Assembly: GCF_000156375.1 (NCBI RefSeq)
Contig: NZ_DS996359.1
Coordinates: forward strand, 856,665-920,664
Length of the DNA stretch: 64,000 nucleotides
From: Desulfovibrio piger ATCC 29098
GTDB lineage: Bacteria > Desulfobacterota > Desulfovibrionia > Desulfovibrionales > Desulfovibrionaceae
Direction of reading: 5' to 3'
The notes beneath the pieces were generated by a model. That model did no database searches and was not told where the DNA came from. It saw only the letters and a list, made by a program, of their open reading frames with translations. The first letter of the stretch is position 1. The number at the start of each line of letters is the position of its first letter. The position numbers and the translations under genes are program-made. Shown here in pieces: positions 1 through 7,439 of the stretch.

Positions 1-15
1 GGTCGCTGTGCTCAT
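1..15 (-). CDS. start of an unidentified minus-strand gene, cut by the window edge
   Basis: A purine-rich ribosome-binding site (GAAAGGA on the minus strand, 26 to 20) lies 4 bases before an ATG at 15. A second ATG at 19 directly abuts it and is less likely. Only five codons are visible (M-S-T-A-T), so the product cannot be named. The gene follows the 18-codon ORF at 106-50 by about 34 bases, so the two are probably cotranscribed away from nikA. Confidence 0.3.
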
Positions 16-49
16 ACATTCCTTTCAGCAATTCACCTTGCGGCTATCG

Positions 50-106
50 TTATTTTTTACCTTTAATGAGTCCTGAGCCTACGCCATGCGGCTTGTTTTT
101 CCTCAT
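50..106 (-). CDS. 18-residue micro-ORF, possible leader peptide
   Basis: On the minus strand a near-perfect Shine-Dalgarno (AAAGGAGG, within 120-107) precedes an ATG at 106. It opens an 18-codon frame, MRKNKPHGVGSGLIKGKK, closed by TAA at 52-50. The peptide is basic (six Lys, one Arg), glycine-rich, and has one His and no Cys. It lies between the 126-189 inverted repeat and a second minus-strand start near 15, as expected of a leader peptide or small protein heading a divergent operon. I do not recognise the family. The ribosome-binding site is strong, but such a short frame could still be chance. Confidence 0.4.
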   Translation of the reverse strand: MRKNKPHGVGSGLIKGKK

Positions 107-125
107 CTCTCCTCCTTTGAAATAT

Positions 126-189
126 GTGGCATGTTTTTAAAAAGCGTGCTACGATTTTTTTGGTAGCACGCTTTTTAAAAACATGCCAC
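126..189. promoter_or_regulatory. perfect 27-bp inverted repeat with nested symmetry; candidate nickel-responsive (NikR-type) operator pair
   Basis: Bases 126-152 and 163-189 are exact reverse complements separated by a 10-base T-rich spacer. Each 27-base arm is itself a near-palindrome: half-sites of the form GTRGCAYG and CRTGCYAC flank an 11-base core built around T5A5. The element lies between the divergent micro-ORF (start 106) and nikA (start 208), where promoters must lie. The E. coli NikR operator is GTATGA-N16-TCATAC, also about 28 bp with GT/AC outer bases, so regulation by a NikR-like dimer at two sites is my inference. No U-tract follows the hairpin, which argues against a terminator. 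Confidence 0.55.
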
Positions 190-207
190 TAGTATGGGGA
201 GGTCCCT

Positions 208-1803
208 GTGGAAAAAATGAGGATGGTCAAACTGCTTTCATGCTGGCTGCTGCTCTGCGGCCTGATCCTTCTGGCCGGCTGCCAGGATCGGGACGGGGAG
301 AGGGTCGCCGCTCCGCGCACCGAGCTGGTCTACGCCAGCACCAAGGATATCCGGGACATCAATCCGCATCTGTATGGCGGTGAGATGGCGGCCCAGGGCA
401 TGGTCTTCGAGCCCCTGGTCATCAATACGGCGGAAGGGGTCCGGCCCTGGCTGGCCGAAAGCTGGGAGATATCGCCGGACGGCCGCGTCTACACCTTCCA
501 TCTGCGCCGCGGGGTGACGTTCAGCGACGGGACGCCCTTCGATGCCGAAGCCGTCCGCCTGAACATGGATGCCATCATCGCCAACCGCCTGCGCCATGCC
601 TGGCTGGACATGATCAACGAGATCGAGCGTCACGAAGTCGTGGACAGCCACACCTGGCGTCTGGTACTCAAGCATCCCTATTATCCCACCCTCATCGAGC
701 TGGGGCTGCTGCGTCCCTTCCGGTTCATCTCGCCGTCCTGCCTCATCGACGGGCAGACGCGTGACGGCGTGCGCGGCCTTGTGGGCACGGGCCCGTGGGT
801 CCTGAAGGAACACAAGGAGAACCAGTACGCCCTGTTCACGGCCAATGCCTCCTACTGGGGCGAGAAGCCTCGCTTGCAGGCCGTGCGCTGGAAGGTGATG
901 CCCGACCATCAGGCCATCCTGCTGGCCCTGCACAAGGGGGACGTGGATCTGGTGTTCGGGGCCGATGGCGACATGCTCAATCTGGACAATTTCGACGCCA
1001 TCCGTCGTGAGGGGCGCTACGCGGCGGCCATCAGCCAGCCCATCGCCTCGCGGGCCATACTGCTCAACGCCCATCAGCCCTTCACCCGGGAGCGGGACGT
1101 GCGCCTGGCCCTGCAGTACGCGGTGGACAAGGAAGGCATCGCCGCCACCATCCTCAACGGTTCCGAGACCGTGGCTCCCAGCCTGCTGGCCTCCACGGTG
1201 GCGTATTGCGACCTGCCGCTGGAAGCGCGCGGCCATGACCCGGAAAAGGCGGCCCGCCTGCTGGACGGGGCCGGATGGCTCATGGCGGCTGACGGCTGGC
1301 GCTACAAGGACGGACAAAGGGCCAGTGTGCGCCTGTACTACAATTCGCAGAACGCGCAGGAGCGCAGCATCGGGGAGTACATGCAGGCGGACCTGAAAAA
1401 GATCGGCGTGGAGATGAAGATCGTGGGCGAGGAGAAGCAGGCCTTTCTGGATCGCCAGAAGAGCGGCGACTTCGAATTGCAGTACTCCCTGTCCTGGGGC
1501 ACGCCCTACGATCCGCAGTCCTATCTTTCCTCGTGGCGCATCCCGGCGCACGGGGACTATCAGGCCCAGCTGGGCCTGGAACGCAAGGACTGGCTGGACG
1601 CGTCCATCACCCGCCTGATGACCGAGACCGACGAGGAACGCCGCAAGGCCCTGTATGCGGAGATCCTCGGCTATGTGCATGACGAGGGCGTCTACATCCC
1701 GCTGACCTATTCCCGGACCAAGGCCGTCCATGTGCGGGAGCTCAAAGGGGTATCGTTCGGCGTGTCGCAGTACGAGATCCCCTTCGAGAAGATGTATTTT
1801 TGA
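208..1803 (+). CDS. nikA: NikA, nickel-binding lipoprotein of a nickel ABC importer
   Basis: Periplasmic solute-binding protein, family 5 (SBP_bac_5), 531 residues. A GTG start at 208 sits 5 bases after GGGGAGG. The N-terminus is a lipoprotein signal with lipobox LAGC (Cys25). The sequence follows E. coli NikA rather than general peptide binders: NRLRHAW, LLRPFRF, GTGPW, YWGEKP and WGTPYDP are all present. Residues matching the E. coli NikA pocket (from memory: R97, W100, R137, W398, H416) appear as R129, W132, R169, W430 and H448 at a constant offset of 32. It heads the nikABCDE operon. Binding of nickel-histidine or a nickel chelate is inferred from the family. Confidence 0.9.
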   Translation: MEKMRMVKLLSCWLLLCGLILLAGCQDRDGERVAAPRTELVYASTKDIRDINPHLYGGEMAAQGMVFEPLVINTAEGVRPWLAESWEISPDGRVYTFHLRRGVTFSDGTPFDAEAVRLNMDAIIANRLRHAWLDMINEIERHEVVDSHTWRLVLKHPYYPTLIELGLLRPFRFISPSCLIDGQTRDGVRGLVGTGPWVLKEHKENQYALFTANASYWGEKPRLQAVRWKVMPDHQAILLALHKGDVDLVFGADGDMLNLDNFDAIRREGRYAAAISQPIASRAILLNAHQPFTRERDVRLALQYAVDKEGIAATILNGSETVAPSLLASTVAYCDLPLEARGHDPEKAARLLDGAGWLMAADGWRYKDGQRASVRLYYNSQNAQERSIGEYMQADLKKIGVEMKIVGEEKQAFLDRQKSGDFELQYSLSWGTPYDPQSYLSSWRIPAHGDYQAQLGLERKDWLDASITRLMTETDEERRKALYAEILGYVHDEGVYIPLTYSRTKAVHVRELKGVSFGVSQYEIPFEKMYF

Positions 1804-1808
1804 TGCGT

Positions 1809-1857
1809 CCCGCTCTCCGCTGTCCTGCAGGCATTCCTGGAGGGCAGCGGGAGCGGG
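1809..1857 (+). promoter_or_regulatory. intercistronic hairpin after nikA
   Basis: Between the nikA stop and nikB the sequence folds into a long GC-rich stem (arms from 1809 and to 1857, CCCGCTC paired with GAGCGGG, then CCGCTG with CAGCGG, with single-base bulges). There is no U-tract. Such hairpins after binding-protein genes commonly protect the 5' message so the binding protein is made in excess; that role is inferred. Confidence 0.45.
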
Positions 1858-1871
1858 GATGAAGGATGGAC

Positions 1872-2807
1872 ATGAAGCATTGCCTGTTGCGTCGTCTGCT
1901 GGGGCTCGTGCCGCTCCTGCTGGGGATATCGTTCCTGTCGTTCGTCCTCATCCAGCTCAGCCCCGGGGATCCGGCGGAAGTGGCCATCCGGGTCAACGAC
2001 ATCACCCCCACGCCGGAACTGCTGGCCGAGATGCGCGCGCAGCTGGGGCTGGACAGGCCCTTCCCGGAGCGCTACCTGCGCTGGCTCGCGGATGTGCTCC
2101 GGGGCGATCTGGGCACGAGCTATGTGAACGGGCGGCCCGTGGCCGGAGAGCTGGCCCAGGCCCTGCCGCCCACCCTGATGCTGGCGGGGACGGCCGCGGC
2201 CATCATGCTGGCATGCAGCCTGGCCGTGGCCCTGGTCTGTGTCCGCCATGAGGGCAGGGCGGTGGATCGTTTGCTGCGGGGCCTGCTCTTCCTGGGCACC
2301 TCCGTACCGGCCTTCTGGGCGGGGCTGCTGCTGATCTGGCTGTTTTCCGTCCATCTGGACTGGCTGCCCACCGGCGGCCTTGAGGGACCGTCCTCGCTGG
2401 TGCTCCCGGCCGTGACGCTGGCCTTGCCGTATCTGGCCGCCTATGCCCGGCTGTTGCGCAACAGCATGGTGCAGACCGCACAGGAGGATTTCGTCCTCTA
2501 CGCCCGGGCCTGCGGCCGCAGCCGGGGGGCCATCCTGCGCATGGTGCTCCGCAATTCCCTGCAGGCCAGCCTCACGGCTCTGGGCATGAGCCTGCCCAAG
2601 CTGGTGGCGGGCAGTTTCGTGGTGGAGTGCATCTTTGCCTGGCCCGGGCTGGGGCGTCTGTGCGTCACGGCCATCTTCAACCGGGATCTTCCCGTCATCC
2701 AGGCCTATGTCCTGCTGATGGCCGTGCTGTTCGTGGCCGGCAACCTGTGCATGGACATCTGTGCGTCCCTGTTGGATCCGCGCCTGCGTGAACGGGGGCT
2801 GCGATGA
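1872..2807 (+). CDS. nikB: NikB, nickel ABC transporter permease
   Basis: Inner-membrane permease of the BPD_transp_1 type, about 311 residues, with the N-terminal helix LLGLVPLLLGISFLSF and the DppB/NikB-type element SPGDPA. The cytoplasmic coupling region is seen near YARACGRSRGAIL and the following LRNSLQASLTALG. The ATG at 1872 is preferred over the in-frame ATG at 1866 because AAGG at 1862-1865 leaves six bases to 1872 and none to 1866. Its stop overlaps the nikC start (ATGA), so the two permeases are translationally coupled. It forms the translocation pore with NikC; nickel as substrate is inferred from nikA. Confidence 0.88.
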   Translation: MKHCLLRRLLGLVPLLLGISFLSFVLIQLSPGDPAEVAIRVNDITPTPELLAEMRAQLGLDRPFPERYLRWLADVLRGDLGTSYVNGRPVAGELAQALPPTLMLAGTAAAIMLACSLAVALVCVRHEGRAVDRLLRGLLFLGTSVPAFWAGLLLIWLFSVHLDWLPTGGLEGPSSLVLPAVTLALPYLAAYARLLRNSMVQTAQEDFVLYARACGRSRGAILRMVLRNSLQASLTALGMSLPKLVAGSFVVECIFAWPGLGRLCVTAIFNRDLPVIQAYVLLMAVLFVAGNLCMDICASLLDPRLRERGLR

Positions 2808-3634
2808 GGTGCGTACGGGCATTGCTGCATGACAGGGCGGGCCTGGCCTGTCTGCTGTTCCTGGGCATCGTGCTGCTGGCGGCCCTGCTGGCCCCGTGGC
2901 TGGCGCCCTGGGATCCGCTGGCCGTGGACGGCAGCCGCAAGCTGGCCCCCTGCGGCCCCGAGCACTGGCTGGGACGCGACATCTTTTCCCGTCTGCTCTA
3001 CGGGGCCCGGGCCACGCTGGGCGTCTCGCTGCTGGCCATGGGGGCCACGGTCACGCTGGGGGCCCTGCTGGGCATGCTGGCGGGCCTCGTGCGCGGACGG
3101 GTGGAGGCCTGCCTCATGCGTTTGTGCGACGTGATGCTCTCTTTTCCCGGCGAGGTCATGGTGCTGGCCATCGTGGGCATGCTGGGGCCGGGGCTGGAGA
3201 ACGTGGTGCTGGCCTGCGTGGTGGCCAAGTGGCCCTGGTACGCGCGCATGATGCGGACCGTCACCCTTCGCTATGCGGACAGGGACTTCGTGCGTTTCGC
3301 GCGCGTGGCGGGCTACGGCACGGGGCACATCATCCGGCGCCATCTGCTGCCCTGCGCTGCCGGGGAGATCAGCGTCCTGGCCACGCTGGATACCGGCGCG
3401 GTGATACTGATGGTCTCGGCCCTGTCCTTCCTGGGGCTCGGCGTGCAGCCGCCCACGCCGGAATGGGGCATGATGCTGGGCGAGGCGCGGGAGGTGATGG
3501 TCCTGTACCCGTGGCAGATGCTGCCGCCCGGGCTGGCCATCCTGCTGGTGGTGGCGGCCTGCAATTATCTGGGCGACAGCCTGCGTGATGCCCTGGACCC
3601 CAGGCACGCCATGCACAAGGAGCCTGTGCTGTGA
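2804..3634 (+). CDS. nikC: NikC, nickel ABC transporter permease
   Basis: Second permease, 276 residues, of the DppC/NikC type. It has an N-terminal transmembrane helix (LACLLFLGIVLLAALLAPWL), then the family element HWLGRDIFSRLLYGAR, then five more hydrophobic segments. The EAA-like coupling loop lies around FARVAGYGTGHIIRRHLLP and is followed by SALSFLGLGVQPPTPEWG, which is highly typical of this family. ATG at 2804 overlaps the nikB stop; its own TGA overlaps the nikD GTG. It pairs with NikB in the inner membrane. Confidence 0.88.
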   Translation: MRCVRALLHDRAGLACLLFLGIVLLAALLAPWLAPWDPLAVDGSRKLAPCGPEHWLGRDIFSRLLYGARATLGVSLLAMGATVTLGALLGMLAGLVRGRVEACLMRLCDVMLSFPGEVMVLAIVGMLGPGLENVVLACVVAKWPWYARMMRTVTLRYADRDFVRFARVAGYGTGHIIRRHLLPCAAGEISVLATLDTGAVILMVSALSFLGLGVQPPTPEWGMMLGEAREVMVLYPWQMLPPGLAILLVVAACNYLGDSLRDALDPRHAMHKEPVL

Positions 3635-4443
3635 GTCATGGACATCGGGCGCCGTTGCTGGAACTGCGGCATGTCTCCGTCACCGAGGGCCTGTCCGGCA
3701 GGCCGCTGGTGCAGGACGTGAGCTTTTCGCTGCAACGCGGGCACTGTCTGGGCATCGTGGGCGAGAGCGGCAGCGGCAAGAGCCTGCTTTGCCGGGCCCT
3801 GCTGGATCTGCTGCCGTCCGGGCTGGTCAGGAGCGGGCAGGTGCTTTTCGACGGCCGCGACCTGAGCCGTCTCGATCCCGCGGGCTGGCGGGAGCTGCGC
3901 GGCACGGGCATGGCTGTCATCCTGCAACAGGCCATGACGGCCTTCGATCCTCTCCGGCCTTTGGGAAAGCAGCTGACGGGGACCTTGCGGGACAGAAGAG
4001 GGCTTTCCGCTGCCCGGGCCCGGGAGGACGTCCGCGATGCCCTGCAACGGGTGGGCCTGCCGGAGACCGTCCTGGACAGCTATCCGCACCAGTTGTCCGG
4101 CGGCATGCTGCAACGCTGCATGATCGCCCTGACCCTGGCCCTGCGGCCCGCGCTGGTGGTGGCCGATGAGCCCACCACCGCGCTGGATGCCTGCCATCAG
4201 CGGCAGGTGCTGCGCTGTCTGGCCGACCTGGCCCGTGATGCTTCCCTGATCTTCGTCTCGCACGATCTTGGCGCGGTACAGCAGCTGGCCGATGAGGTGC
4301 TGGTCATGCAGGCGGGGAGCTGCGTCGAATACGGGCAGGCGGCACAGCTTTTCGATGCGCCGTGCCATGCCTGTACCCGGCATCTGGTCCGTACCCGGCT
4401 GGCCCTGTGGCGGGGCTTCCGGAAAGCCCTGGAGGACAGGTGA
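3631..4443 (+). CDS. nikD: NikD, nickel ABC transporter ATPase
   Basis: ABC ATPase of 270 residues: Walker A GESGSGKS (residues 44-51), Q-loop in [12 protein letters not shown], signature LSGGMLQR, Walker B LVVADEPT, and H-loop in VSHDLGAV. It starts with GTG at 3631, overlapping the nikC stop by four bases, and has no separate ribosome-binding site, so coupled translation is likely. It powers nickel import together with NikE. The C-terminus ([14 protein letters not shown]) is of the NikD/DppD type but shorter than most oligopeptide ATPases. Confidence 0.87.
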   Translation: MSHGHRAPLLELRHVSVTEGLSGRPLVQDVSFSLQRGHCLGIVGESGSGKSLLCRALLDLLPSGLVRSGQVLFDGRDLSRLDPAGWRELRGTGMAVILQQAMTAFDPLRPLGKQLTGTLRDRRGLSAARAREDVRDALQRVGLPETVLDSYPHQLSGGMLQRCMIALTLALRPALVVADEPTTALDACHQRQVLRCLADLARDASLIFVSHDLGAVQQLADEVLVMQAGSCVEYGQAAQLFDAPCHACTRHLVRTRLALWRGFRKALEDR

Positions 4444-5261
4444 TGACCGGCAGGGACATTTTTCTTTCTGTGCAGGACATCTGGAAGACCTACGCCGTCC
4501 CGCATGGAGGGGGCTCCCGGCCCGTGCTGCGGGGCCTGGACTTTTGTCTGGAGCGGGGCGGGATGGCGGGCCTGGTGGGCGAGAGCGGCAGCGGCAAGAG
4601 TACGCTGGCGCGCCTGCTGCTGGGGCTGGACTGCCCCGACCGTGGCACCGTGCTGCTGGAAGGCCAGCCCCTGCGGCAGTGGCGGGCCCGGGGCGGAAGG
4701 CTCTCCGTGGTCTTCCAGGATTATATGACCTCGGTAAATCCGGGATTCACGCTGGCGGAGGTCGTGGACGAAGGTTTTGGCCCGGGCTGTCGTCTCTCCC
4801 GCCGGGAGCGGCGGTGGGAAGTGGACAGGCTGCTGGAGCGCGTGGGGCTTTCTCCTGCGCTGGCTGGCCGCCTGCCGCATGAGCTCAGCGGCGGACAGGT
4901 ACAGCGGGCCTGCATCGCTCGGGCGCTGGCCGCACGGCCGTCCTTTCTGGTGCTGGACGAGGCCGTGAGCTCGCTGGATGTCCCGGTGCAGGTGCTGGAA
5001 CTGCTGCGGGACATCCGCAGCGACATGACCTGTCTTTTCATCACCCATGACCTTCAGGCCGCGGCGCTGGTTTGTGACAGCCTGCTGGTCCTGGATCAGG
5101 GCCGCTGTGTGGAGCATCTGCCGGTGTCGCAGCTGGGGAGCGCCCGCAGTCCGCGCTTGCGGCGGATGCTGGAAACGGTGGTCCCGTTTCGCTCCGCCTG
5201 GGACGGAAGCTGGGATGACGCTGCCGGGGCAGAAGATACCGGTGACACAACGCAGAGCTGA
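4443..5261 (+). CDS. nikE: NikE, nickel ABC transporter ATPase
   Basis: Second ATPase, 272 residues from the ATG at 4443, whose A is the last base of the nikD stop (TGATG). Upstream in-frame ATGs lie inside nikD and are not used. Walker A is GESGSGKS, signature LSGGQVQR, Walker B FLVLDEAVSSLD, H-loop ITHDLQA. It partners NikD. After the gene come 193 bases with small hairpins and no recognised riboswitch before the methyltransferase start, so the last gene may be partly independently expressed. Confidence 0.86.
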   Translation: MTGRDIFLSVQDIWKTYAVPHGGGSRPVLRGLDFCLERGGMAGLVGESGSGKSTLARLLLGLDCPDRGTVLLEGQPLRQWRARGGRLSVVFQDYMTSVNPGFTLAEVVDEGFGPGCRLSRRERRWEVDRLLERVGLSPALAGRLPHELSGGQVQRACIARALAARPSFLVLDEAVSSLDVPVQVLELLRDIRSDMTCLFITHDLQAAALVCDSLLVLDQGRCVEHLPVSQLGSARSPRLRRMLETVVPFRSAWDGSWDDAAGAEDTGDTTQS

Positions 5262-5454
5262 ACGACAGGGACGTGCATGGCGTTCCGGTGTGGAGCAGGC
5301 GGTATAAAGAGTAGGGATATATGCCCGGCACCGGGGAAGGTGACCGGCCGTACCCTGTCATGAGGCGGGACAAGATCGAGTGATCGTGCCGCAGGGAAAG
5401 AGGCAAGTAGCAAGGCAAAACAGCCGGTCCCCGCGCGACGCGGCAAGGGAGTAT

Positions 5455-6234
5455 ATGATGGAGCAGAGTGTCACCATCCCCAAGGATGCCGTGACGGCCC
5501 GGCCCGGGCTCGACGGGCGCATCCGGCGCTACTGGACCCGGCGTTCCGATGCCTTCGGGCAGGTACGCCGTGAGGAATTGCAGAGTGACAAATCTTCCCT
5601 GTGGCGGGCGGAGATCCTGCCCTGGCTGCCGCACAGGGAAGACGGGACCGCCCTGCGCATACTGGATCTGGGGACGGGCGCGGGATTTTTTGCCATCCTG
5701 CTGGCGCAGGCGGGCTGTGAGGTCACGGGCATCGACCTGGGCGAGGGGATGCTGGCCCAGGCCGCCGCACTGGCCGATGAAGCGGGCTGTACGGTGGCGT
5801 GGCGCTGCATGAGCGCCACCGAGCTGGACTTTGGAGAGGCATCCTTCGATGGCGTCCTGGCCCGCAACCTGACCTGGACGCTGACGGATCCCGAGGCGGC
5901 CTATGCGGAGTGGTTGCGGGTGTTGCGCCCCGGCGGCGTGCTGCTCAACTTCGATGCCGACTATGGGGCGGTGGATTTCACCCGGCTTGCCGATGAGAAG
6001 GGACAGCATGCCCATGCCGATGTGGACGATGCCCTTTTGCAGGAAGGGGAGGATATCCGCCGGGCCCTGCCCCTGAGCCGCCGGGAGCGGCCCCGGTGGG
6101 ACATGGAAGCTCTGGCACGGGCGGGCTTTGTCCGTTGCAGCTGCGATACCGGGCTCAGCGGGCGGATCTTCGTCCGGCGGGACGCCACCTACAATCCGGT
6201 GCCCATGTTCGCCCTGCGCGCGTATCGTCCCTGA
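5455..6234 (+). CDS. class I SAM-dependent methyltransferase at the end of the nik operon
   Basis: A 259-residue Rossmann-fold methyltransferase. Motif I is LDLGTGAGFFA, followed by the acidic residue in VTGIDLGEGML, motif II-like ARNLTWTL, and LRVLRPGGVLLNFDAD (motif III). The start at 5455 (ATGATG) follows AAGGGA; an in-frame GTG at 5380 is possible but lacks a good ribosome-binding site. It lies on the same strand 193 bases after nikE and ends in a strong terminator. The substrate is unknown. Its place suggests a role linked to nickel, for example modifying a metal chelator, but nothing in the sequence proves this. Confidence 0.75.
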   Translation: MMEQSVTIPKDAVTARPGLDGRIRRYWTRRSDAFGQVRREELQSDKSSLWRAEILPWLPHREDGTALRILDLGTGAGFFAILLAQAGCEVTGIDLGEGMLAQAAALADEAGCTVAWRCMSATELDFGEASFDGVLARNLTWTLTDPEAAYAEWLRVLRPGGVLLNFDADYGAVDFTRLADEKGQHAHADVDDALLQEGEDIRRALPLSRRERPRWDMEALARAGFVRCSCDTGLSGRIFVRRDATYNPVPMFALRAYRP

Positions 6235-6299
6235 TCCCTCTGTGGCGGGGGGCGTCAGGGGCATGCCGTCTGCGGCTCAGGTTCGTTAAAGAATAAAAT

Positions 6300-6325
6300 A
6301 AGGGGATGCCCGTGGGCATCCCCTT
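6300..6325. terminator. bidirectional terminator between the nik cluster and the MucR-type gene
   Basis: A perfect 12-bp stem (6300-6311 with 6314-6325, two-base loop) with an A-rich left flank and T-rich right flank lies between convergent genes, serving the methyltransferase on plus and the regulator on minus. Confidence 0.85.
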
Positions 6326-6404
6326 GTTCATTTCTTTGCCATCCTGACGGATGCGATGGCTGCGGATCATGCCGCTCCTGGGAACCGGCCATGCCGCAAA
6401 GCCC

Positions 6405-6914
6405 TTAGGCGTTTTCGGCCTGCCGCTTTTCCTTGCGAGCCTGCTGGGCCCTCTGGACATTGCGTCGCATCTTGGCTTCGAAATTCCGGGACATCAGCTT
6501 TTGCTCGGAAGGATAGCCGCAAAGGTATTTGTACTCTTCCACATTGATGCCGTGGTTGGCCAGATGGCGGGAAGTCAGGGAGCAGGCCGCCTTGCCGCAC
6601 AGGCAGCAGGTGATGGTGTTGTCGGTGATGGCTTCCGCGGGATTGAAGACCAGGTCGGCCTTGGTGAAGATCTTTTTGGGGGCCGGGGCGGGCTTTTTTT
6701 CCTCTTCCACGGGGAGGGGCTCGGCCACGGGGGGCAGGGCGGCAGGCGCGGCCTCTTCGGCCTTCACAGGCTGCTCGGCCTGCGCATTGATGCGGCGCTC
6801 GATGGCCATATTGAGAAGTTTTGCCTTCTCGTATTGCTCCATGATGAATTCGATGGGCTGATCGCTATATTTGTTGAAAATAGCATTAAAAATATCTTTG
6901 TCTTCCAGAGCCAT
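6405..6914 (-). CDS. Ros/MucR family zinc-finger transcriptional regulator
   Basis: A 169-residue protein. The start at 6914 is chosen because AAAGGAGGG lies just upstream; an in-frame ATG at 6962 is farther from any ribosome-binding site. Residues 1-50 are helical, about 50-90 form an Ala/Pro/Glu linker, and the C-terminal half is a Ros/MucR DNA-binding domain with a C-X2-C-X10-H-X3-H finger (CCLC then H-LAN-H) followed by GINVEEYKYLCGYP, typical of the family. Such regulators bind AT-rich DNA and are frequent in Desulfovibrio; the targets here are unknown. The gene stands alone, and the AT-rich DNA upstream would suit autoregulation. Confidence 0.8.
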   Translation of the reverse strand: MALEDKDIFNAIFNKYSDQPIEFIMEQYEKAKLLNMAIERRINAQAEQPVKAEEAAPAALPPVAEPLPVEEEKKPAPAPKKIFTKADLVFNPAEAITDNTITCCLCGKAACSLTSRHLANHGINVEEYKYLCGYPSEQKLMSRNFEAKMRRNVQRAQQARKEKRQAENA

Positions 6915-6962
6915 AAAGTCCCTCCTTTTATTCATATGCCAGAGGTGAACGTATATGAGCAA

Positions 6963-7190
6963 TACTTGTATGGCAAGCGTTAATCCTTGATTTTAAGATT
7001 ATAAATTATTTGATAATCCGTTAACAGGGATGATAATCGTTGTATTTGTCGAAAATCCATAGCTGTCTATGGGGTCAGTCAGAATGGTGGAAGACTTCAG
7101 TTCTTCTTGGCCATTGGAGCAAATAGAAGTTTTGTTTGCCGGATTGTTTTCAATTTTATCTTCGTGAACGTCCCTGAACCTCAAAAACAG
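6963..7190. other. AT-rich gene-free strip downstream of tRNA-Ser
   Basis: Between the regulator's upstream region and the tRNA-Ser terminator lie about 230 bases visibly richer in A+T than the neighbours and holding no convincing gene. It contains the regulator's promoter region (a weak TTGCCA-N17-TACGTT on minus). It adjoins the 3' side of a tRNA gene, so it could be the scar of an old integration, but no duplicated tRNA 3' end was found. Confidence 0.4.
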
Positions 7191-7192
7191 AA

Positions 7193-7225
7193 AAAGTCCG
7201 CTCAGCTCAAGGCTTTGCGGACTTT
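7193..7225 (-). terminator. terminator of tRNA-Ser
   Basis: A 9-bp stem (AAAGTCCGC with GCGGACTTT) followed on the minus strand by a T-rich run, directly downstream of the tRNA 3' end. Confidence 0.65.
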
Positions 7226-7249
7226 CGTGAATCTTGGTGGTCTTTAGTA

Positions 7250-7344
7250 TGGCGGAGAGGGTGGGATTCGAACCCACGTACCGGCTATTAACCGATAACT
7301 CGATTTCGAGTCGAGCGCGTTACGGCCAACTTCGCTACCTCTCC
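7250..7344 (-). tRNA. tRNA-Ser (anticodon CGA)
   Basis: The minus strand folds as a class II tRNA. The 7-bp acceptor stem is GGAGAGG/CCTCTCC, with discriminator G and an encoded CCA at 7252-7250. The anticodon loop in CTCGACTCGAAATCGAG gives CGA, followed by a long variable arm and the T-arm GTGGGTTCGAATCCCAC. It reads UCG serine codons. Confidence 0.95.
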
Positions 7345-7384
7345 GCTCTTTGATGCCGTGCATGCACAGCAAGGCCGAAGGCAT

Positions 7385-7413
7385 TATTTAGTCTGTTTCG
7401 GTGAAAAAAGCAA
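7385..7413 (-). promoter_or_regulatory. candidate promoter of tRNA-Ser
   Basis: On the minus strand TTGCTT (7413-7408), a 17-base spacer and TAAATA (7390-7385) lie about 40 bases upstream of the tRNA 5' end. Confidence 0.5.
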
Positions 7414-7439
7414 TATGTTTTCTTGCAGCCTCGGCGCTA

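Noticed and set aside
126-189. The inverted repeat as an ordinary transcription terminator
   Set aside because: It lies between divergent genes and lacks a U-tract after either arm, so a terminator has nothing to terminate; an operator role fits better.
5262-5454. Possible cobalamin or NiCo riboswitch before the methyltransferase
   Set aside because: Small hairpins exist, but I could not find the conserved boxes of either class.
6999-7277. A 92-residue minus-strand frame starting inside tRNA-Ser (MGSNPTLSAI...)
   Set aside because: Its first residues are the translated T-arm of a tRNA, a well-known false gene; the rest lies in the AT-rich strip without a ribosome-binding site.
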